Below, one piece after another: positions 18,340-28,045 of a stretch of DNA of 64,000 bases; the stretch's first letter is position 1; each line of letters starts with the position of its first letter. Origin of the DNA: Sinobacterium caligoides (GTDB taxonomy: Bacteria; Pseudomonadota; Gammaproteobacteria; Pseudomonadales; Sinobacteriaceae); the NCBI RefSeq assembly GCF_003752585.1, contig NZ_RKHR01000003.1, forward strand, positions 434,001 through 498,000. The letters run 5' to 3'. The translations under genes were made by a program, and so were the position numbers. Below the pieces are notes generated by a model that searched no databases, was not told the origin of the DNA, and worked only from the letters and a program-made list of their open reading frames with translations.

Positions 18340-21279
18340 CTACTCGTCCGAGGTGTAGCGATAACTAAACTCATCAATATCAATTTGTTCTACGGTGAGA
18401 AAGCTTTCTGCATAACGCAGATATAACTTCTCAGCGACAAACAGCTCAAATACCTCACCGTCTATATGCTGACGATCAGCCATACCCGCCATAATCATTA
18501 GCGCCTGTGACAGTGTTTTTGCCACCTTATAAGGGCGATCACAGGCCGTTAGCGCCTCAAATATATCTGCGACAGCCATCATTCGAGCACTCACCGGCAT
18601 TTGTTGCTTCGTTAGCCCCATCGGATACCCTGTTCCTAGCATGGTCTCATGATGCCCTCCGGCAATTTCCGGCACCTCTGCTAAATGCCTAGGAAATGGC
18701 AACTTCTTCAACATCGTAATTGTCTGTACCATATGCTCTTGAATCACATAGCGCTCTTCTGCTGTTAGAGTGCCGCTCCGCACCGATAGATTATAGAGCT
18801 CACCACGGTTGTAGTGCAGCGCTGGAACGAGCATATTAAACTCCTCACCTAAAGCCTGCCCCGAGACCCGCGAGACCCGGTGCCTTACTTTATCCTCTAA
18901 TAACGACTCCCAGGCAGGTAGTGACGACGTCTCTCCCTCCGCTCGCCGCAACTCTTCCCAAGACAAGCCGATATTATCTGGCAGGGTACGCAACCAACGA
19001 CGGCTTGCAATATTATGTAGCTGTTCGATGGCTTCTTCATCCATACGCTCCACCCCGAGATTACACTGGGCAACGAAGGCAAACTCCTTATCTAAGCGAC
19101 ACCATTGCTCAGCAAGGGCGGCAGAAAACTCAAGCGAATCAAGCTGCCCTTTACGTAACAGTTCGATTTCTGCATCTCGCTTTAATACCTCAAAACGCAT
19201 TCTAATCTCATGCAAACGATCATAGATTGTCTCCAGTTTTGTCGCCTTATCAACAACAAATTCAGGCGTCGTTACCTTGCCACAATCATGCAACCACGCA
19301 CCGATATGCACTGCTTCCCACTGCTCCTCCGTCAGTTGAAAATCAGCAAACACCCCCTCCTGACGCTCGCAAGCTGCGCGAGCAATCATCTTCGTCAACT
19401 CAGGTACTCGCTGACAATGCCCACCGGTATAAGGTGACTTCGCATCAATCGCCCCTGCAATGAGCTGAATAAAAGATTCTAATAGCGCCTTTTGCATCTG
19501 CAACATCTGCCCGGACTCTATTGAGACTGAGGAGAAACCCGATAAGCGCTGCAAAAAACTCACCTTCGACGCATTATTTCCCTGCGCTTGATCTACCGCC
19601 ACAAATAACACACCGATACTATGGCCAAAACGATCCTTCAGCGGCATCACCACTAGCTCACCATCACCGACCAACCCCTCATCCAACAAGCGCCTCAGCA
19701 GTGGCCGTTCTTCCTGCACAGCACCAAGAGGGTAAACCACAACCTCACCACGATTAAAGGATTGAACCAGGGAGTGTTCTTTATCAGCCAATGACAAGTG
19801 ACTTAACTCTTTGGAAGCTCTGATACGTTTCGACACTGGCGCATAATCCGCCCCCAACATCGACGCGAGCTCGAGCTCTTCTTGCTCCTCTTGATAGAGG
19901 TAAATAGCACTCAAACGTCCCTCAGTAGCTCGCATCGTCGCACGCATGACTTTCTCAAGCAAAGCATCGTAATTGTGTTCCGTCGCCAGAGACTCTGTCA
20001 GCTCGAGAAAGTGATTAACAGTACTCTTCACCTTATCAATCATACCGCCGAGCTCATTAATTTCAGTCACTGATGAGTTTCGTGGCGGTGAGGCCGTAAA
20101 GTCAAACGCCTCTAGGCGTTGGGTATCCCGCACCAGCTGACGAATCGAATAAGAGAGCTTCGCCGCCATCAACCAGCTCAACGGTATAATTAACACCAGT
20201 AAAAACAACAGCAGGAATAAGCCACGGTTACGCATTGTAATTAGCGGTAATAACAACTCTCGCTCAGGTGAGAGTATGGCGAAGTAGAGGTTAAATGAAT
20301 CTCCTTGGTAAAATGAAAATACACTACCAAGCCACGCTTGTTCATTAAATTCAAACTGCAAAAGCTGCTCACCTGCCCTTAAATCAGCAGCAATACTATT
20401 GAGCAGCGAGCTATCAAGGTCTTCTAGGTAAGATATGCTGAATTTATCAAGCTTAGAGGGTGTATGCTCAGCACCTTTCACGTATGCCAACACCCTGCCC
20501 TCATCATCAAAAGCCAATAACTCACTATTCTCAGTTAACCGCTGTGTCGAAATACTATCCGTTACAGACGTCAGTGTAATATCCGCAGCGACGACAGCAT
20601 CGCCCTGCACTGACTTTTTGGCCACCGTCAAACCAATCTGCCTAGAGAAGTAATACAGGTAGGGGGGCGAGACGATAACACCATCATGCTGACGAGCCTG
20701 CTGATACCATGACCTGCTGACAACATGATAATCAGTCGACTGAAGTGTTGGCTCGCCAATTAATGCGAGTGACTCGTCAAAGAAGTAACGTCGTAGACGT
20801 TGCGCGCCTTCTACAATACGGATGCTCTCTGCTAAGTAGCTTGCCGTCGAAGGCGCATCGAAAACAGCGAGAGAGTCTTTATGATGAAGATCCCTAACAA
20901 CAAAAATCTCATCACGACCATACCCCACCTGTACCGAAGCAAGCGATACACTCTGCCTTAGCACCGCTGTAAACAGCGGCAAAAAAGCCAGGCGCTGCCG
21001 ATCAGATTCCGCTAAGCCTATGCTACTCTCGGCAAGCAGCTCGACCCCCATCACGACAGGCTTATAGTCATTGGCGAACGTTAAGCCTGCCTCTTTTGCC
21101 ACATTACTGGCAAATTGCTGGCTGCCACTAACAATCAACTCGCTGCCGCGCAGATAACTGTAACTACCTAAAGGCAATACGATAAGTAGAATCAAACCGA
21201 TGGTCAGTGCAGTGATATGTCGGTGCAGTGGTTGTTGCCAACCCCTGCCCCTATCAACCCGCCTAGTATTGTTATTCAT
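18340..21279 (-). CDS. Membrane-anchored Cache-HAMP-GAF-HD-GYP phosphodiesterase
   Basis: A 979-residue signalling receptor predicted to hydrolyse cyclic-di-GMP. Order: TM helix at about 28-48, periplasmic dCache-like sensor (about 50-345), second TM helix (FLLLFLLVLIIPLSWLMAA), HAMP-like linker, GAF domain (about 430-590), then the HD-GYP domain. Its signatures are GGHCQRVPELT, WLHDCGKVTTPEFVVDKATK, GHHETMLGTGYPMGL and DIFEALTACDRPYK. A ~150-residue insertion separates the HD part from the GYP part. HD-GYP enzymes turn c-di-GMP into pGpG or GMP and favour motility over biofilm. The ligand of the Cache domain is unknown. Confidence 0.93.
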   Translation of the reverse strand: MNNNTRRVDRGRGWQQPLHRHITALTIGLILLIVLPLGSYSYLRGSELIVSGSQQFASNVAKEAGLTFANDYKPVVMGVELLAESSIGLAESDRQRLAFLPLFTAVLRQSVSLASVQVGYGRDEIFVVRDLHHKDSLAVFDAPSTASYLAESIRIVEGAQRLRRYFFDESLALIGEPTLQSTDYHVVSRSWYQQARQHDGVIVSPPYLYYFSRQIGLTVAKKSVQGDAVVAADITLTSVTDSISTQRLTENSELLAFDDEGRVLAYVKGAEHTPSKLDKFSISYLEDLDSSLLNSIAADLRAGEQLLQFEFNEQAWLGSVFSFYQGDSFNLYFAILSPERELLLPLITMRNRGLFLLLFLLVLIIPLSWLMAAKLSYSIRQLVRDTQRLEAFDFTASPPRNSSVTEINELGGMIDKVKSTVNHFLELTESLATEHNYDALLEKVMRATMRATEGRLSAIYLYQEEQEELELASMLGADYAPVSKRIRASKELSHLSLADKEHSLVQSFNRGEVVVYPLGAVQEERPLLRRLLDEGLVGDGELVVMPLKDRFGHSIGVLFVAVDQAQGNNASKVSFLQRLSGFSSVSIESGQMLQMQKALLESFIQLIAGAIDAKSPYTGGHCQRVPELTKMIARAACERQEGVFADFQLTEEQWEAVHIGAWLHDCGKVTTPEFVVDKATKLETIYDRLHEIRMRFEVLKRDAEIELLRKGQLDSLEFSAALAEQWCRLDKEFAFVAQCNLGVERMDEEAIEQLHNIASRRWLRTLPDNIGLSWEELRRAEGETSSLPAWESLLEDKVRHRVSRVSGQALGEEFNMLVPALHYNRGELYNLSVRSGTLTAEERYVIQEHMVQTITMLKKLPFPRHLAEVPEIAGGHHETMLGTGYPMGLTKQQMPVSARMMAVADIFEALTACDRPYKVAKTLSQALMIMAGMADRQHIDGEVFELFVAEKLYLRYAESFLTVEQIDIDEFSYRYTSDE

Positions 21280-21418
21280 TGCTAAAATCTAGCATTTCAC
21301 CCTACTACCGTCTATTGCCGGTAAACTATAGCGTTAATTGCTCGCAAATTCTTTGTCTCCCTTTCCGTGGGACTTCCACATAAGTTGAAAGCAATCTCAT
21401 TACATGCTGAAAGTATAC

Positions 21419-22798
21419 CTATAACTTCTTCGGCGGCGCGTCGCCAGACAAAACAGCACGTTTTCTCTTTACTGGAGGGCTATCACCACTCACTTTGTCT
21501 CGACGCACTGCCGAAGTCGCTTTGCCCTTCACCTTCTTCGCCGCAGTCTTTTTACTGGCAGCTTTTTTCGTCGCGACCTTTTTACCCCCTGTACTCTTGC
21601 CTGCAGGCTTACGCTTTTTGTTACTTGCGGCTTTGCCTGAAGCCTTGAGTTTTTTAGGTCCTTTGTACTCGACCTCAAAGCCATCAAGCTTGCGACGCTC
21701 AAAGCTCAAGTTGAGATAACGCTCAACAGAGCTCATCAAGTTATATTCATTAATCATTACAAACGAAACCGCTGTACCTGATTGACCTGCGCGCCCAGTA
21801 CGACCAATACGATGCACATAATCATCACCACCACGTGGAAAATCAAAGTTAACCACTAGACCAACATTTTTAATATCCAGGCCTCGTGCAGCTACATCGG
21901 TAGCAACCAGCAACTGTGTTCGGCTATTGCGGAATTTATGGGTAACTTGCTTGCGCAGATCTTGTGTCATATCGCCATGCAACACCAAAGTATCAATTTT
22001 ATGATAACGCATCAGGCCGCCCAGCTGATCGGCTTGCGTCTTGGTGTTGGTAAATACAACGGTCTTCGTAGGTTGCTCCTGTTGAATCAAGGCTGCCAAC
22101 ATTTTTGCTTTCTGTTTACTATCGTCAGCAAAGATAATTGATTGCTTAATCGCGCTATGATTATCCCGTACCGTATCAACACTAATGATCTTAGGTTCAG
22201 ACAACACCTGCTCTGACATCGTCTTAATGCCACGATGATTTAGCGTCGCAGACAGCAACAACGTTTGGCGTTGCTCAGGACAGAATTTTACTATCTCCAT
22301 CACCTCTTCTGCGAAGCCCATATCAAGCATACGGTCAGCTTCATCAAGAACGAGTGTCTCAATCTCTGTTAACTTAAGACTCCCCTTATGAATATGCTCA
22401 ATTAAACGACCAGGTGTTGCCACCAATACCTCGGGGTTCTTCCTTAGCATAGAGGCCTGTTGACGAAAGCTCTCACCGCCAATCACCAACCCTGGCGTAA
22501 CGCGGGTGTAACGGCCCAAGCTCTCGCAGTTTTTATAGACTTGGTTAGCCAACTCTCGCGTGGGAACCAGGACCAAAGCACGTGGGTTCAACGATGCCTT
22601 GGGCTGAGTAATACAACGATTGAGAATAGGAAGCAGAAAGGCGGCGGTCTTACCGCTGCCCGTCTCAGCACTGATCATCAGGTCATCACCCGCCATAATC
22701 GCCGGCAGCGACGCGGCTTGTACCTCAGTAGGACGCTCTATCTTCAATATCGATAGCGCCTTTAATAACGATGGGTGTAGCGACAACTCACTAAACAA
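21419..22798 (-). CDS. DEAD-box ATP-dependent RNA helicase with Lys/Ala-rich tail
   Basis: 459 residues: SrmB/RhlE-type helicase core. Motifs in order: AETGSGKT (I), PTRELANQ (Ia), TPGR (Ib), VLDEADRMLDMGFAEE (II), SATLN (III), VFTNTK (IV), LVATDVAARGLD (V) and HRIGRTGRAG (VI). The last ~85 residues are a low-complexity KKAAKK/KRK tail that likely binds RNA. The start codon is TTG (22798), with GAGGAG 8 bases upstream and the family's normal N-terminus (MFSELSLHPSLLKAL). Probably acts in ribosome assembly or RNA turnover; I cannot choose between SrmB, RhlE and related subfamilies. Confidence 0.93.
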   Translation of the reverse strand: MFSELSLHPSLLKALSILKIERPTEVQAASLPAIMAGDDLMISAETGSGKTAAFLLPILNRCITQPKASLNPRALVLVPTRELANQVYKNCESLGRYTRVTPGLVIGGESFRQQASMLRKNPEVLVATPGRLIEHIHKGSLKLTEIETLVLDEADRMLDMGFAEEVMEIVKFCPEQRQTLLLSATLNHRGIKTMSEQVLSEPKIISVDTVRDNHSAIKQSIIFADDSKQKAKMLAALIQQEQPTKTVVFTNTKTQADQLGGLMRYHKIDTLVLHGDMTQDLRKQVTHKFRNSRTQLLVATDVAARGLDIKNVGLVVNFDFPRGGDDYVHRIGRTGRAGQSGTAVSFVMINEYNLMSSVERYLNLSFERRKLDGFEVEYKGPKKLKASGKAASNKKRKPAGKSTGGKKVATKKAASKKTAAKKVKGKATSAVRRDKVSGDSPPVKRKRAVLSGDAPPKKL

Positions 22799-23109
22799 GT
22801 GCTGGACTCCTCATGCAGAGATAAAATAATTAACTTAAAAGACAATAATGGGCGTTATTATAGCCGTATTGTGCGCAACTAGCTGCCGCTTTTTAACACC
22901 TAGCAAAGATGCCAATTATACTAAATCGGCACCGCCAGCCCCTCTTCATCGCCACAAGGCGTCAACACTCTCTACAGAGGCATCCCTAATCGCCCCCTCA
23001 CTCTGACTAAAGCTGCTGCCCCCGGTTCGTAATAGGGTTAAATCACTACAATAAAATGGTAGAGTCTTACACTGACAAAAGCCTACCCTTAACGAAATAG
23101 GACCACATC
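22799..23109. other. Divergent intergenic region
   Basis: 311 bases between a TTG-started helicase gene and a small membrane-protein gene. Apart from the helicase RBS and likely promoters I see no RNA gene, repeat or further reading frame. Confidence 0.4.
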
Positions 23110-23463
23110 ATGATTACCTACCTCTATTGGGGCTGCGCACTCTTCGTCGCCGGCGCCGTTCTCTATTACATGTTCAAGGCAGGCTATAAGAACAAAAGCT
23201 CGTTCATTGTCACCGGTCTTATCCTACTGACGGCCTGGGCCAGCTATACCTTTTATCTACAACAGATCTTCGTCAAACGCTGGGGAGGCGTCATGAGTAT
23301 CACAGTACCCAGCGGCCAGCAGTACATGGGCATGACGTGGAAAGAGGACAATCTTTGGCTTGAAACCTACGACCCGAAAAAGAATCAATGCCGCTTTGCC
23401 GAATACTCTCGCGGTGACTTATTGCAAGGACGGGTTATCATTAAAAATTGTAATCCTCGATAA
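23110..23463 (+). CDS. Small membrane protein of unknown function
   Basis: 117 residues, two N-terminal transmembrane helices (about 4-22, and 34-52 with LILLTAWASYTFYL), then a soluble domain of ~60 residues with SGQQYMGMTWKEDNLWLETY and two Cys near the C-terminus (QCRF, KNCN). I do not recognise a family. It converges with the DUF3301 gene 36 bases downstream. Confidence 0.65.
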   Translation: MITYLYWGCALFVAGAVLYYMFKAGYKNKSSFIVTGLILLTAWASYTFYLQQIFVKRWGGVMSITVPSGQQYMGMTWKEDNLWLETYDPKKNQCRFAEYSRGDLLQGRVIIKNCNPR

Positions 23464-23499
23464 GCCTCAACCTATTCATCGCCAATCAGCAGCCCTAGT

Positions 23500-23823
23500 T
23501 TAATGTATCCGATAGGGCTGCAACTCGAACAACTCAATTTCCTTCCCCAACGTAATTACACGGCCTAGATAACGCTCATCACCTGTTGAGCTAAATTCAA
23601 ACTGATAAGCACGCCAAACTCTAATATTGCCCTGGCTGTCACGTTTAAACCACAATCGATGCAGCGCTACACAATCGTCTAATAGCTGCACACCTTCCGC
23701 CTCACAGTAACGCTTTGACTCACCAAAGACCCACTCACGCATCTTTCTGGCACTGGCCCAATACCAATAGCCAAATGCTGCAAGCAATAAGAGAAATAGA
23801 TCCATCAGTTCAATATGAAACAC
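23500..23823 (-). CDS. DUF3301-family protein
   Basis: 107 residues: one N-terminal membrane helix (LMDLFLLLLAAFGYWYWAS), then the family's conserved stretch with YCEAEGVQLLDDCVALHRLW and a YQFEFSSTGDERYLGRVI core. Found widely in gammaproteobacteria; function unknown. GTG at 23823 is preferred as the start because TAAGGA lies 8 bases upstream, while the ATG six codons in has none. It precedes the parvulin gene. Confidence 0.8.
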   Translation of the reverse strand: MFHIELMDLFLLLLAAFGYWYWASARKMREWVFGESKRYCEAEGVQLLDDCVALHRLWFKRDSQGNIRVWRAYQFEFSSTGDERYLGRVITLGKEIELFELQPYRIH

Positions 23824-23864
23824 GTTTGTTATCCTTATAATAATCGAGCAACGGCAGTAACAAG

Positions 23865-24146
23865 CTACCTATCACGGTATATCGTTTCGATAAGGTGGTA
23901 GCCAAATCGGGTCTTTACAGGCCCATGTACCGTCAATAGCGGCTTCTTAAACACCACATCATCGAAGGGCTTAGCCATTTGTCCACGTCTGAACTCGCCT
24001 AAGTCTCCACCACGCTTACGGCTGTTACACAGTGAGTGGCGTTTGGCCAGCTGTGCAAAATCGGCCCCTTTGGCTAGCTGTTGCTTTAGCTTTTCGGCCT
24101 CTGCGGCAGTTTTCACTAAAATATGTCGCGCACACGCAGTGGCCAT
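23865..24146 (-). CDS. ppiC: Parvulin-type peptidyl-prolyl isomerase (PpiC-like)
   Basis: 93 residues, a single-domain cytosolic parvulin that speeds cis-trans isomerisation of X-Pro bonds. Signatures: ARHILVKT, GADFAQLAKRHSLCNSRKRG, GGDLGEFRRGQM, and the C-terminal GPVKTRFGYHLIE. The length equals E. coli PpiC. The start is taken at the ATG at 24146; the frame is open to 24200, but the extra residues do not fit the family. Confidence 0.93.
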   Translation of the reverse strand: MATACARHILVKTAAEAEKLKQQLAKGADFAQLAKRHSLCNSRKRGGDLGEFRRGQMAKPFDDVVFKKPLLTVHGPVKTRFGYHLIETIYRDR

Positions 24147-24255
24147 AGCTTTACTCACTTCATTAATTGTCGGGGTGATTATAAACCAGCCTTCGCACAC
24201 TGCTCACCACTCCCCCAGAGGCGAAGGTACATTTAGCAACGCTCTTTATGCCTTG

Positions 24256-24855
24256 TTATGGCCGCCTCTGCGGCTTCAACAGCTCATCGAGTGTTAATTG
24301 GTAGCTAGGCACAAAGGTGGCGAGAAAGTAGTCAACTTCAGGCATCGCAACCTCGCGTAAACGAAGGGCAATCTCCTCTGCTGCGATCGAGAACTCAGCA
24401 TTGCCACTATTGATTTCTGCCTGACACTTGATATAAGCAGAGATCGTATCCGCAGCCTTGATCAGCCTCTTAACATCTTTATCCAGCTCCTCTTCTAGAA
24501 GAACCGAAGCATAATCATCGCGTAACTCTTCCGGCAGCAACCTTAACAGCTCTTGCTCCGCACTGCGTTCTATCGCCTTGTAAGCATCGGTAATAGCATG
24601 ACTGTGGTATTTAATCGGCGTCGGCATATCACCGGTAATCACTTCGGTGCAGTCATGATACAGAGCCGCAGTCACAACAGCATGTGCATCGACACTACCA
24701 CCGAAACGTCGATTATGCAGCAGCGCCAAGCAATGGCTTATGGTTGCCACCTCCCAGCTATGCTCCATCACGTTTTCATTGACCGTGTTACGCTTAAGCC
24801 CCCAGCGCTGTATCCAGCGAATTTTACTAATATAAGCAAAGAAATGGCTCGTCAT
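24256..24855 (-). CDS. yfbR: 5'-deoxynucleotidase YfbR
   Basis: 199-residue HD-domain enzyme that removes the 5'-phosphate from deoxyribonucleoside monophosphates. Metal and substrate motifs: ENVMEHSWEVATISH, ALYHDCTEVITGDMPTPIKY, KAADTISAYIKCQAEI, and the ending MPEVDYFLATFVPSYQLTLDEL. It aligns along its length with E. coli YfbR. Helps nucleotide-pool salvage. Confidence 0.95.
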   Translation of the reverse strand: MTSHFFAYISKIRWIQRWGLKRNTVNENVMEHSWEVATISHCLALLHNRRFGGSVDAHAVVTAALYHDCTEVITGDMPTPIKYHSHAITDAYKAIERSAEQELLRLLPEELRDDYASVLLEEELDKDVKRLIKAADTISAYIKCQAEINSGNAEFSIAAEEIALRLREVAMPEVDYFLATFVPSYQLTLDELLKPQRRP

Positions 24856-25041
24856 AATACTCTCTTCTAGTATCTGATATCAGGCAAAGCTGATTTTATA
24901 ATGTGCTCTTGTCATCGGTCACTCTAATTAAAGACCCTAGCACTCATTAAGGTTATAGACGGCCACAACAGCTTCCACCCAAACTTCAGCTATTACCTGT
25001 CGTCTCAAAATATCGTTCAATACAACTCGTGTACTCAGAGA

Positions 25042-25069
25042 CAAAAAAACGCGGCATGAGCCGCGTTGT
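25042..25069 (-). terminator. Rho-independent terminator after the DUF3014 gene
   Basis: ACGCGGC and GCCGCGT (25049-25066) form a 7-bp stem around ATGA. Read on the minus strand a T-run follows. It lies about 20 bases after the stop at 25090. Confidence 0.85.
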
Positions 25070-25089
25070 TCTATAGGCTACAGGCTCCC

Positions 25090-25899
25090 TTACTGGGAGG
25101 CGTTAGCGGCTCTAAACTCAACGAGGAAGGCCTGAATCTTTTCACGATTAAAGTCACCGAGACGCCATAGCCATTTAGCCACATCATTGCTTTGCTCCAG
25201 CGCTTCATCTTCATAGGCATAAAACACATTGGGCTGCGCAAGTTTTGCATTACTAGGGAGAGGTTGGACTGCCAACAGGTGATCGATCGCTTTTTGCAGT
25301 GTTGCATCAAAGCTACCTGGTTTACCCAGCTCACGATACGCCTCTTCAAGAGTTGGTTGCCAAGCACGATAATAGACCGCCACCGCTTTAGGGTCCATGG
25401 CAGTAACAGCGTTGATTAGACGATTCGCCCGCTGATAGTTATTCTGATTAGGGTGGAAATCAGTCTCATCACCCGTCACTTCAAACTTATCCATGTGGTA
25501 ACTGAGCGGGCTATATTTCCCCGGTAGAGTATCACTCGCAAGATTATCGACCGCCAACACCCATTTCCGCAATTGTTCCTGCGAAATCAACCACTTCCCC
25601 AGCGACGGAGAAAGATCAGCTACTGCTTCCAACACCACGGCATCACTGTTATCAAGCTGGGCGGGGGGCAGGACTATATCGAGCTCAGGTTGCTGGACGA
25701 CTACAGGCTCAAGTTCGGTTTGCTGCTCAGGGTCACTAGCCTCTGCGACCTGCGGGGGAATCTTAACTTCCTTTGCAGGTACGACGGCCGCGCTCACCGG
25801 CGCTTCAATAAGCGTGTTGTCTGCGGGCTTCATCCCCCACCAAACCGCAGCACCAACAACGCCTATTGCAACAATAGGTGTCACTATTTTCCAATTCAT
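25090..25899 (-). CDS. DUF3014 domain protein, membrane-anchored
   Basis: 269 residues with one N-terminal transmembrane helix (IVTPIVAIGVVGAAVWWGM), a ~60-residue Pro/Glu/Val-rich linker, then the DUF3014 domain (about 90-265) with the conserved VDNLASDTLPGKYSPL and a YYRAWQPTLEEAYRELGKPG-type core. Function is unknown; the topology suggests a periplasmic domain. A GAGGGGG RBS precedes the ATG. Confidence 0.85.
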   Translation of the reverse strand: MNWKIVTPIVAIGVVGAAVWWGMKPADNTLIEAPVSAAVVPAKEVKIPPQVAEASDPEQQTELEPVVVQQPELDIVLPPAQLDNSDAVVLEAVADLSPSLGKWLISQEQLRKWVLAVDNLASDTLPGKYSPLSYHMDKFEVTGDETDFHPNQNNYQRANRLINAVTAMDPKAVAVYYRAWQPTLEEAYRELGKPGSFDATLQKAIDHLLAVQPLPSNAKLAQPNVFYAYEDEALEQSNDVAKWLWRLGDFNREKIQAFLVEFRAANASQ

Positions 25900-26021
25900 A
25901 TTTCCCCCTCAACAAAAGATATCTGGAAATCATCAGCTATCAAAAACGAACCATTTTAGACCACCCAATTTAGCACCGTAAGGGCAGCCCAGTGAAATTA
26001 AAACCATTAAACTTCGCTTAA

Positions 26022-26837
26022 CTAAGCCGTGGCCGCTCGGTGCTTTTTAATCAATTCATACGCCGTAGTAATTTCCTGCGAGCGCTCTGTAGCCATGCGT
26101 AACATATCATCAGGGACGCCCTGACCTCGCAGCTTATCAGGGTGGTTTTCACTCATCAATTTGCGATAAGCTTTTTTAATGCTCTTATCATCATCAGTAC
26201 TAGCCACCCCCAACGCCGTATAAGCCAGCGCCAGCTCGTCCACAGAGGGCGCCTGACTGAAACCACCGGAGTATTGACCACCGTGCTGTTGAGAGAAGTT
26301 TGCTTGAGCCCTAATCATGGCCAGCAGCTGCCTAAACGCAAAGTCAGAGATACCCAGGCCACGAGAGATCTCACTCAGAATCTGTTGCTCAACATCGTCG
26401 AGGTGGCCATCCGCTAATGCCACACCAATGAGGTAGGCCAGCAGCATACGCTTCAAGTTAGCATAGGGCCCACACGCTGAATTGAACTCCATCATCACAT
26501 CGGCGACACTGTGCTGCCCAGCAACACCTTGCTTAAATAAGGTAATAGCTTGTTGACGATTCTCTGCACTGAGCCCCATCTGACTCATCACCTGCTCAGT
26601 CTGCGACACCTCAGCCTCGCTGACACGGCCATCAGCCTTGGCCAACACCCCCATTAATTTGAACACACTCTCAAAGAATACCTGTTGCGCTCTCGCCTGC
26701 TGCTCAGGCCCCATACCTGCGTTGCCAAGGCCTGCGATCGAGCGGTCGAAATAACGACCAATAAAGTAACCGATAAAGGCGCCAATAAAACCAAATACCG
26801 AGAAACCCAAGACTAAGCCAATCAAGCGTCCAAACAT
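26022..26837 (-). CDS. djlA: Membrane-anchored DnaJ-like co-chaperone DjlA
   Basis: 271 residues: an N-terminal glycine-zipper membrane anchor (FIGAFIGYFIGRYFD), a TerB/DjlA-type helical domain (about 45-190) and a C-terminal J domain with the HPDK signature (KLMSENHPDKLRGQG) that stimulates DnaK. Known DjlA works at the cytoplasmic face of the inner membrane and affects envelope-stress signalling. Full length. Confidence 0.93.
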   Translation of the reverse strand: MFGRLIGLVLGFSVFGFIGAFIGYFIGRYFDRSIAGLGNAGMGPEQQARAQQVFFESVFKLMGVLAKADGRVSEAEVSQTEQVMSQMGLSAENRQQAITLFKQGVAGQHSVADVMMEFNSACGPYANLKRMLLAYLIGVALADGHLDDVEQQILSEISRGLGISDFAFRQLLAMIRAQANFSQQHGGQYSGGFSQAPSVDELALAYTALGVASTDDDKSIKKAYRKLMSENHPDKLRGQGVPDDMLRMATERSQEITTAYELIKKHRAATA

Positions 26838-27056
26838 CGTTATAACCTTTCTATCAAACCAAAGCGACTTACATACAAGCCGTAATATATCTATCTATAC
26901 CGCCTCGCACACCGTAACTCAATAGCATGGGGTCGAAGTAGCGCAGTTGCAATAGCTACACCCCTAAACGATCAAGGAAATGCGTAGTTTGGCCGCACAG
27001 TGATAGAGAAAAGTGGTATTATGCATCGGTAAAATTCATTTAGGTGTATTGAATTT

Positions 27057-27374
27057 GTGAAAAAGCTACCCTCCAAAGCCGATATACGTGCCGATCTCGA
27101 CGCGCAGATTAACGCCTATTTAGACGGCGGGGGTCAGGTAAACCATGTCCAGCGAGGCCTGAGCGGTAGAATCGACACCTCTAAACCACTCAGTGCCAAC
27201 AGCATCGGCTTTGAAAAACCCAAAGATACTCGCACCTCACTCGGCAATGTTGTCTCAGAGATTGAGGCCCGCCGCAGTCCAGCAAAAGAGCCAGCTAGCA
27301 TAAAGAAAAGAGTCCGCAAGAAAATCATCTACGATGACTTTGGCGAGCCTCTGCGTTGGGTCTGGGAGGAGTAA
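27057..27374 (+). CDS. Small basic protein, possibly SutA-like
   Basis: 105 residues beginning at GTG (27057), with AGGTG about 10 bases upstream. No membrane segment. The N-terminal KADIRADLDAQINAYLDGGG and the following QVNHVQRG resemble the patch LAKAMEEFLSRGGKVQEI of the Pseudomonas RNA-polymerase-binding protein SutA. This is recollection of a short patch, not an alignment. The C-terminus is basic then acidic (KKRVRKKIIYDDFGE). Divergent from djlA, convergent with the peroxidase gene. Confidence 0.6.
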   Translation: MKKLPSKADIRADLDAQINAYLDGGGQVNHVQRGLSGRIDTSKPLSANSIGFEKPKDTRTSLGNVVSEIEARRSPAKEPASIKKRVRKKIIYDDFGEPLRWVWEE

Positions 27375-27401
27375 AGGCTAACAAGACTCTTCATCGCCTA
27401 A

Positions 27402-27944
27402 TTATTGGTCTTGTGATAACGCCCGCTTTATTGCCTGTTCCAAAGCTCCACCCAACGGCTCAGAACGAGAATTAAACGCCTCGACATGCTTACCGTCCCT
27501 AGCCACCAAAAATTTATAGAAATTCCATTTTACCGACGTATCGCTTCGCTCAGAGAGCTGGCGAAACAACGGGTTAGCATCTCTCCCATGAACATTGCTA
27601 GATGCAAACATCGGGAAGGTCACGCCATAGTTAACATAACAGACTTCCGCGGTCTCCTCACTGCTATCATACTCTTGAAAAAAATTATCGGAAGGAAAGC
27701 CCAACACCACAAGCCCCTCCGCTCGATACCGCTGATACAGAGCCTCCAGCTGCTCAAACTGTGGCGTGAAACCACATTTACTGGCCGTGTTCACGATCAA
27801 CAGAACCTTGCCACTATAACGCTCGCATAAGTCGATTTTCTCGTTCGAACGCAGCTGTTGATGACTATAATCCAACAAGTTATCACAAGCCGAAAATACA
27901 GACGACGACACAAACAACAGTGATATCAAAAAAAATCTAATCAT
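27402..27944 (-). CDS. Glutathione-peroxidase family thiol peroxidase, exported
   Basis: 180 residues. A signal peptide (MIRFFLISLLFVSSSVFSA) precedes a glutathione-peroxidase fold, so it should work in the periplasm, reducing peroxides with a thiol donor. The peroxidatic Cys lies in NTASKCGFTPQ. The usual FPCNQF motif with its resolving-side Cys reads FPSDNF here, so that Cys is lost. WNFYKFLV carries the conserved Trp-Asn-Phe. A GGGAGG RBS precedes the ATG. Confidence 0.9.
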   Translation of the reverse strand: MIRFFLISLLFVSSSVFSACDNLLDYSHQQLRSNEKIDLCERYSGKVLLIVNTASKCGFTPQFEQLEALYQRYRAEGLVVLGFPSDNFFQEYDSSEETAEVCYVNYGVTFPMFASSNVHGRDANPLFRQLSERSDTSVKWNFYKFLVARDGKHVEAFNSRSEPLGGALEQAIKRALSQDQ

Positions 27945-27983
27945 TCTTCTCCCTCCCAGTAAAACCTATTATTCCGGTGAGAC

Positions 27984-28019
27984 AAAAAAGCCCGCGACCA
28001 TGATAGTAACGGGCTTTTA
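27984..28019 (-). terminator. Rho-independent terminator after the HsaA-like gene
   Basis: AAAAGCCCG and CGGGCTTTT form a 9-bp stem around a 15-base loop. The T-run is best on the minus strand. It is 27 bases after the stop at 28046 and could also act on the converse strand. Confidence 0.8.
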
Positions 28020-28045
28020 ACAATAGCGAGACTAGCTATCTATTG

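Noticed and set aside
21495-21719. 74-residue plus-strand frame with membrane-like composition
   Set aside because: Antisense to the Lys/Ala-rich tail of the DEAD-box helicase; its hydrophobicity is a translation artefact of the complementary codons.
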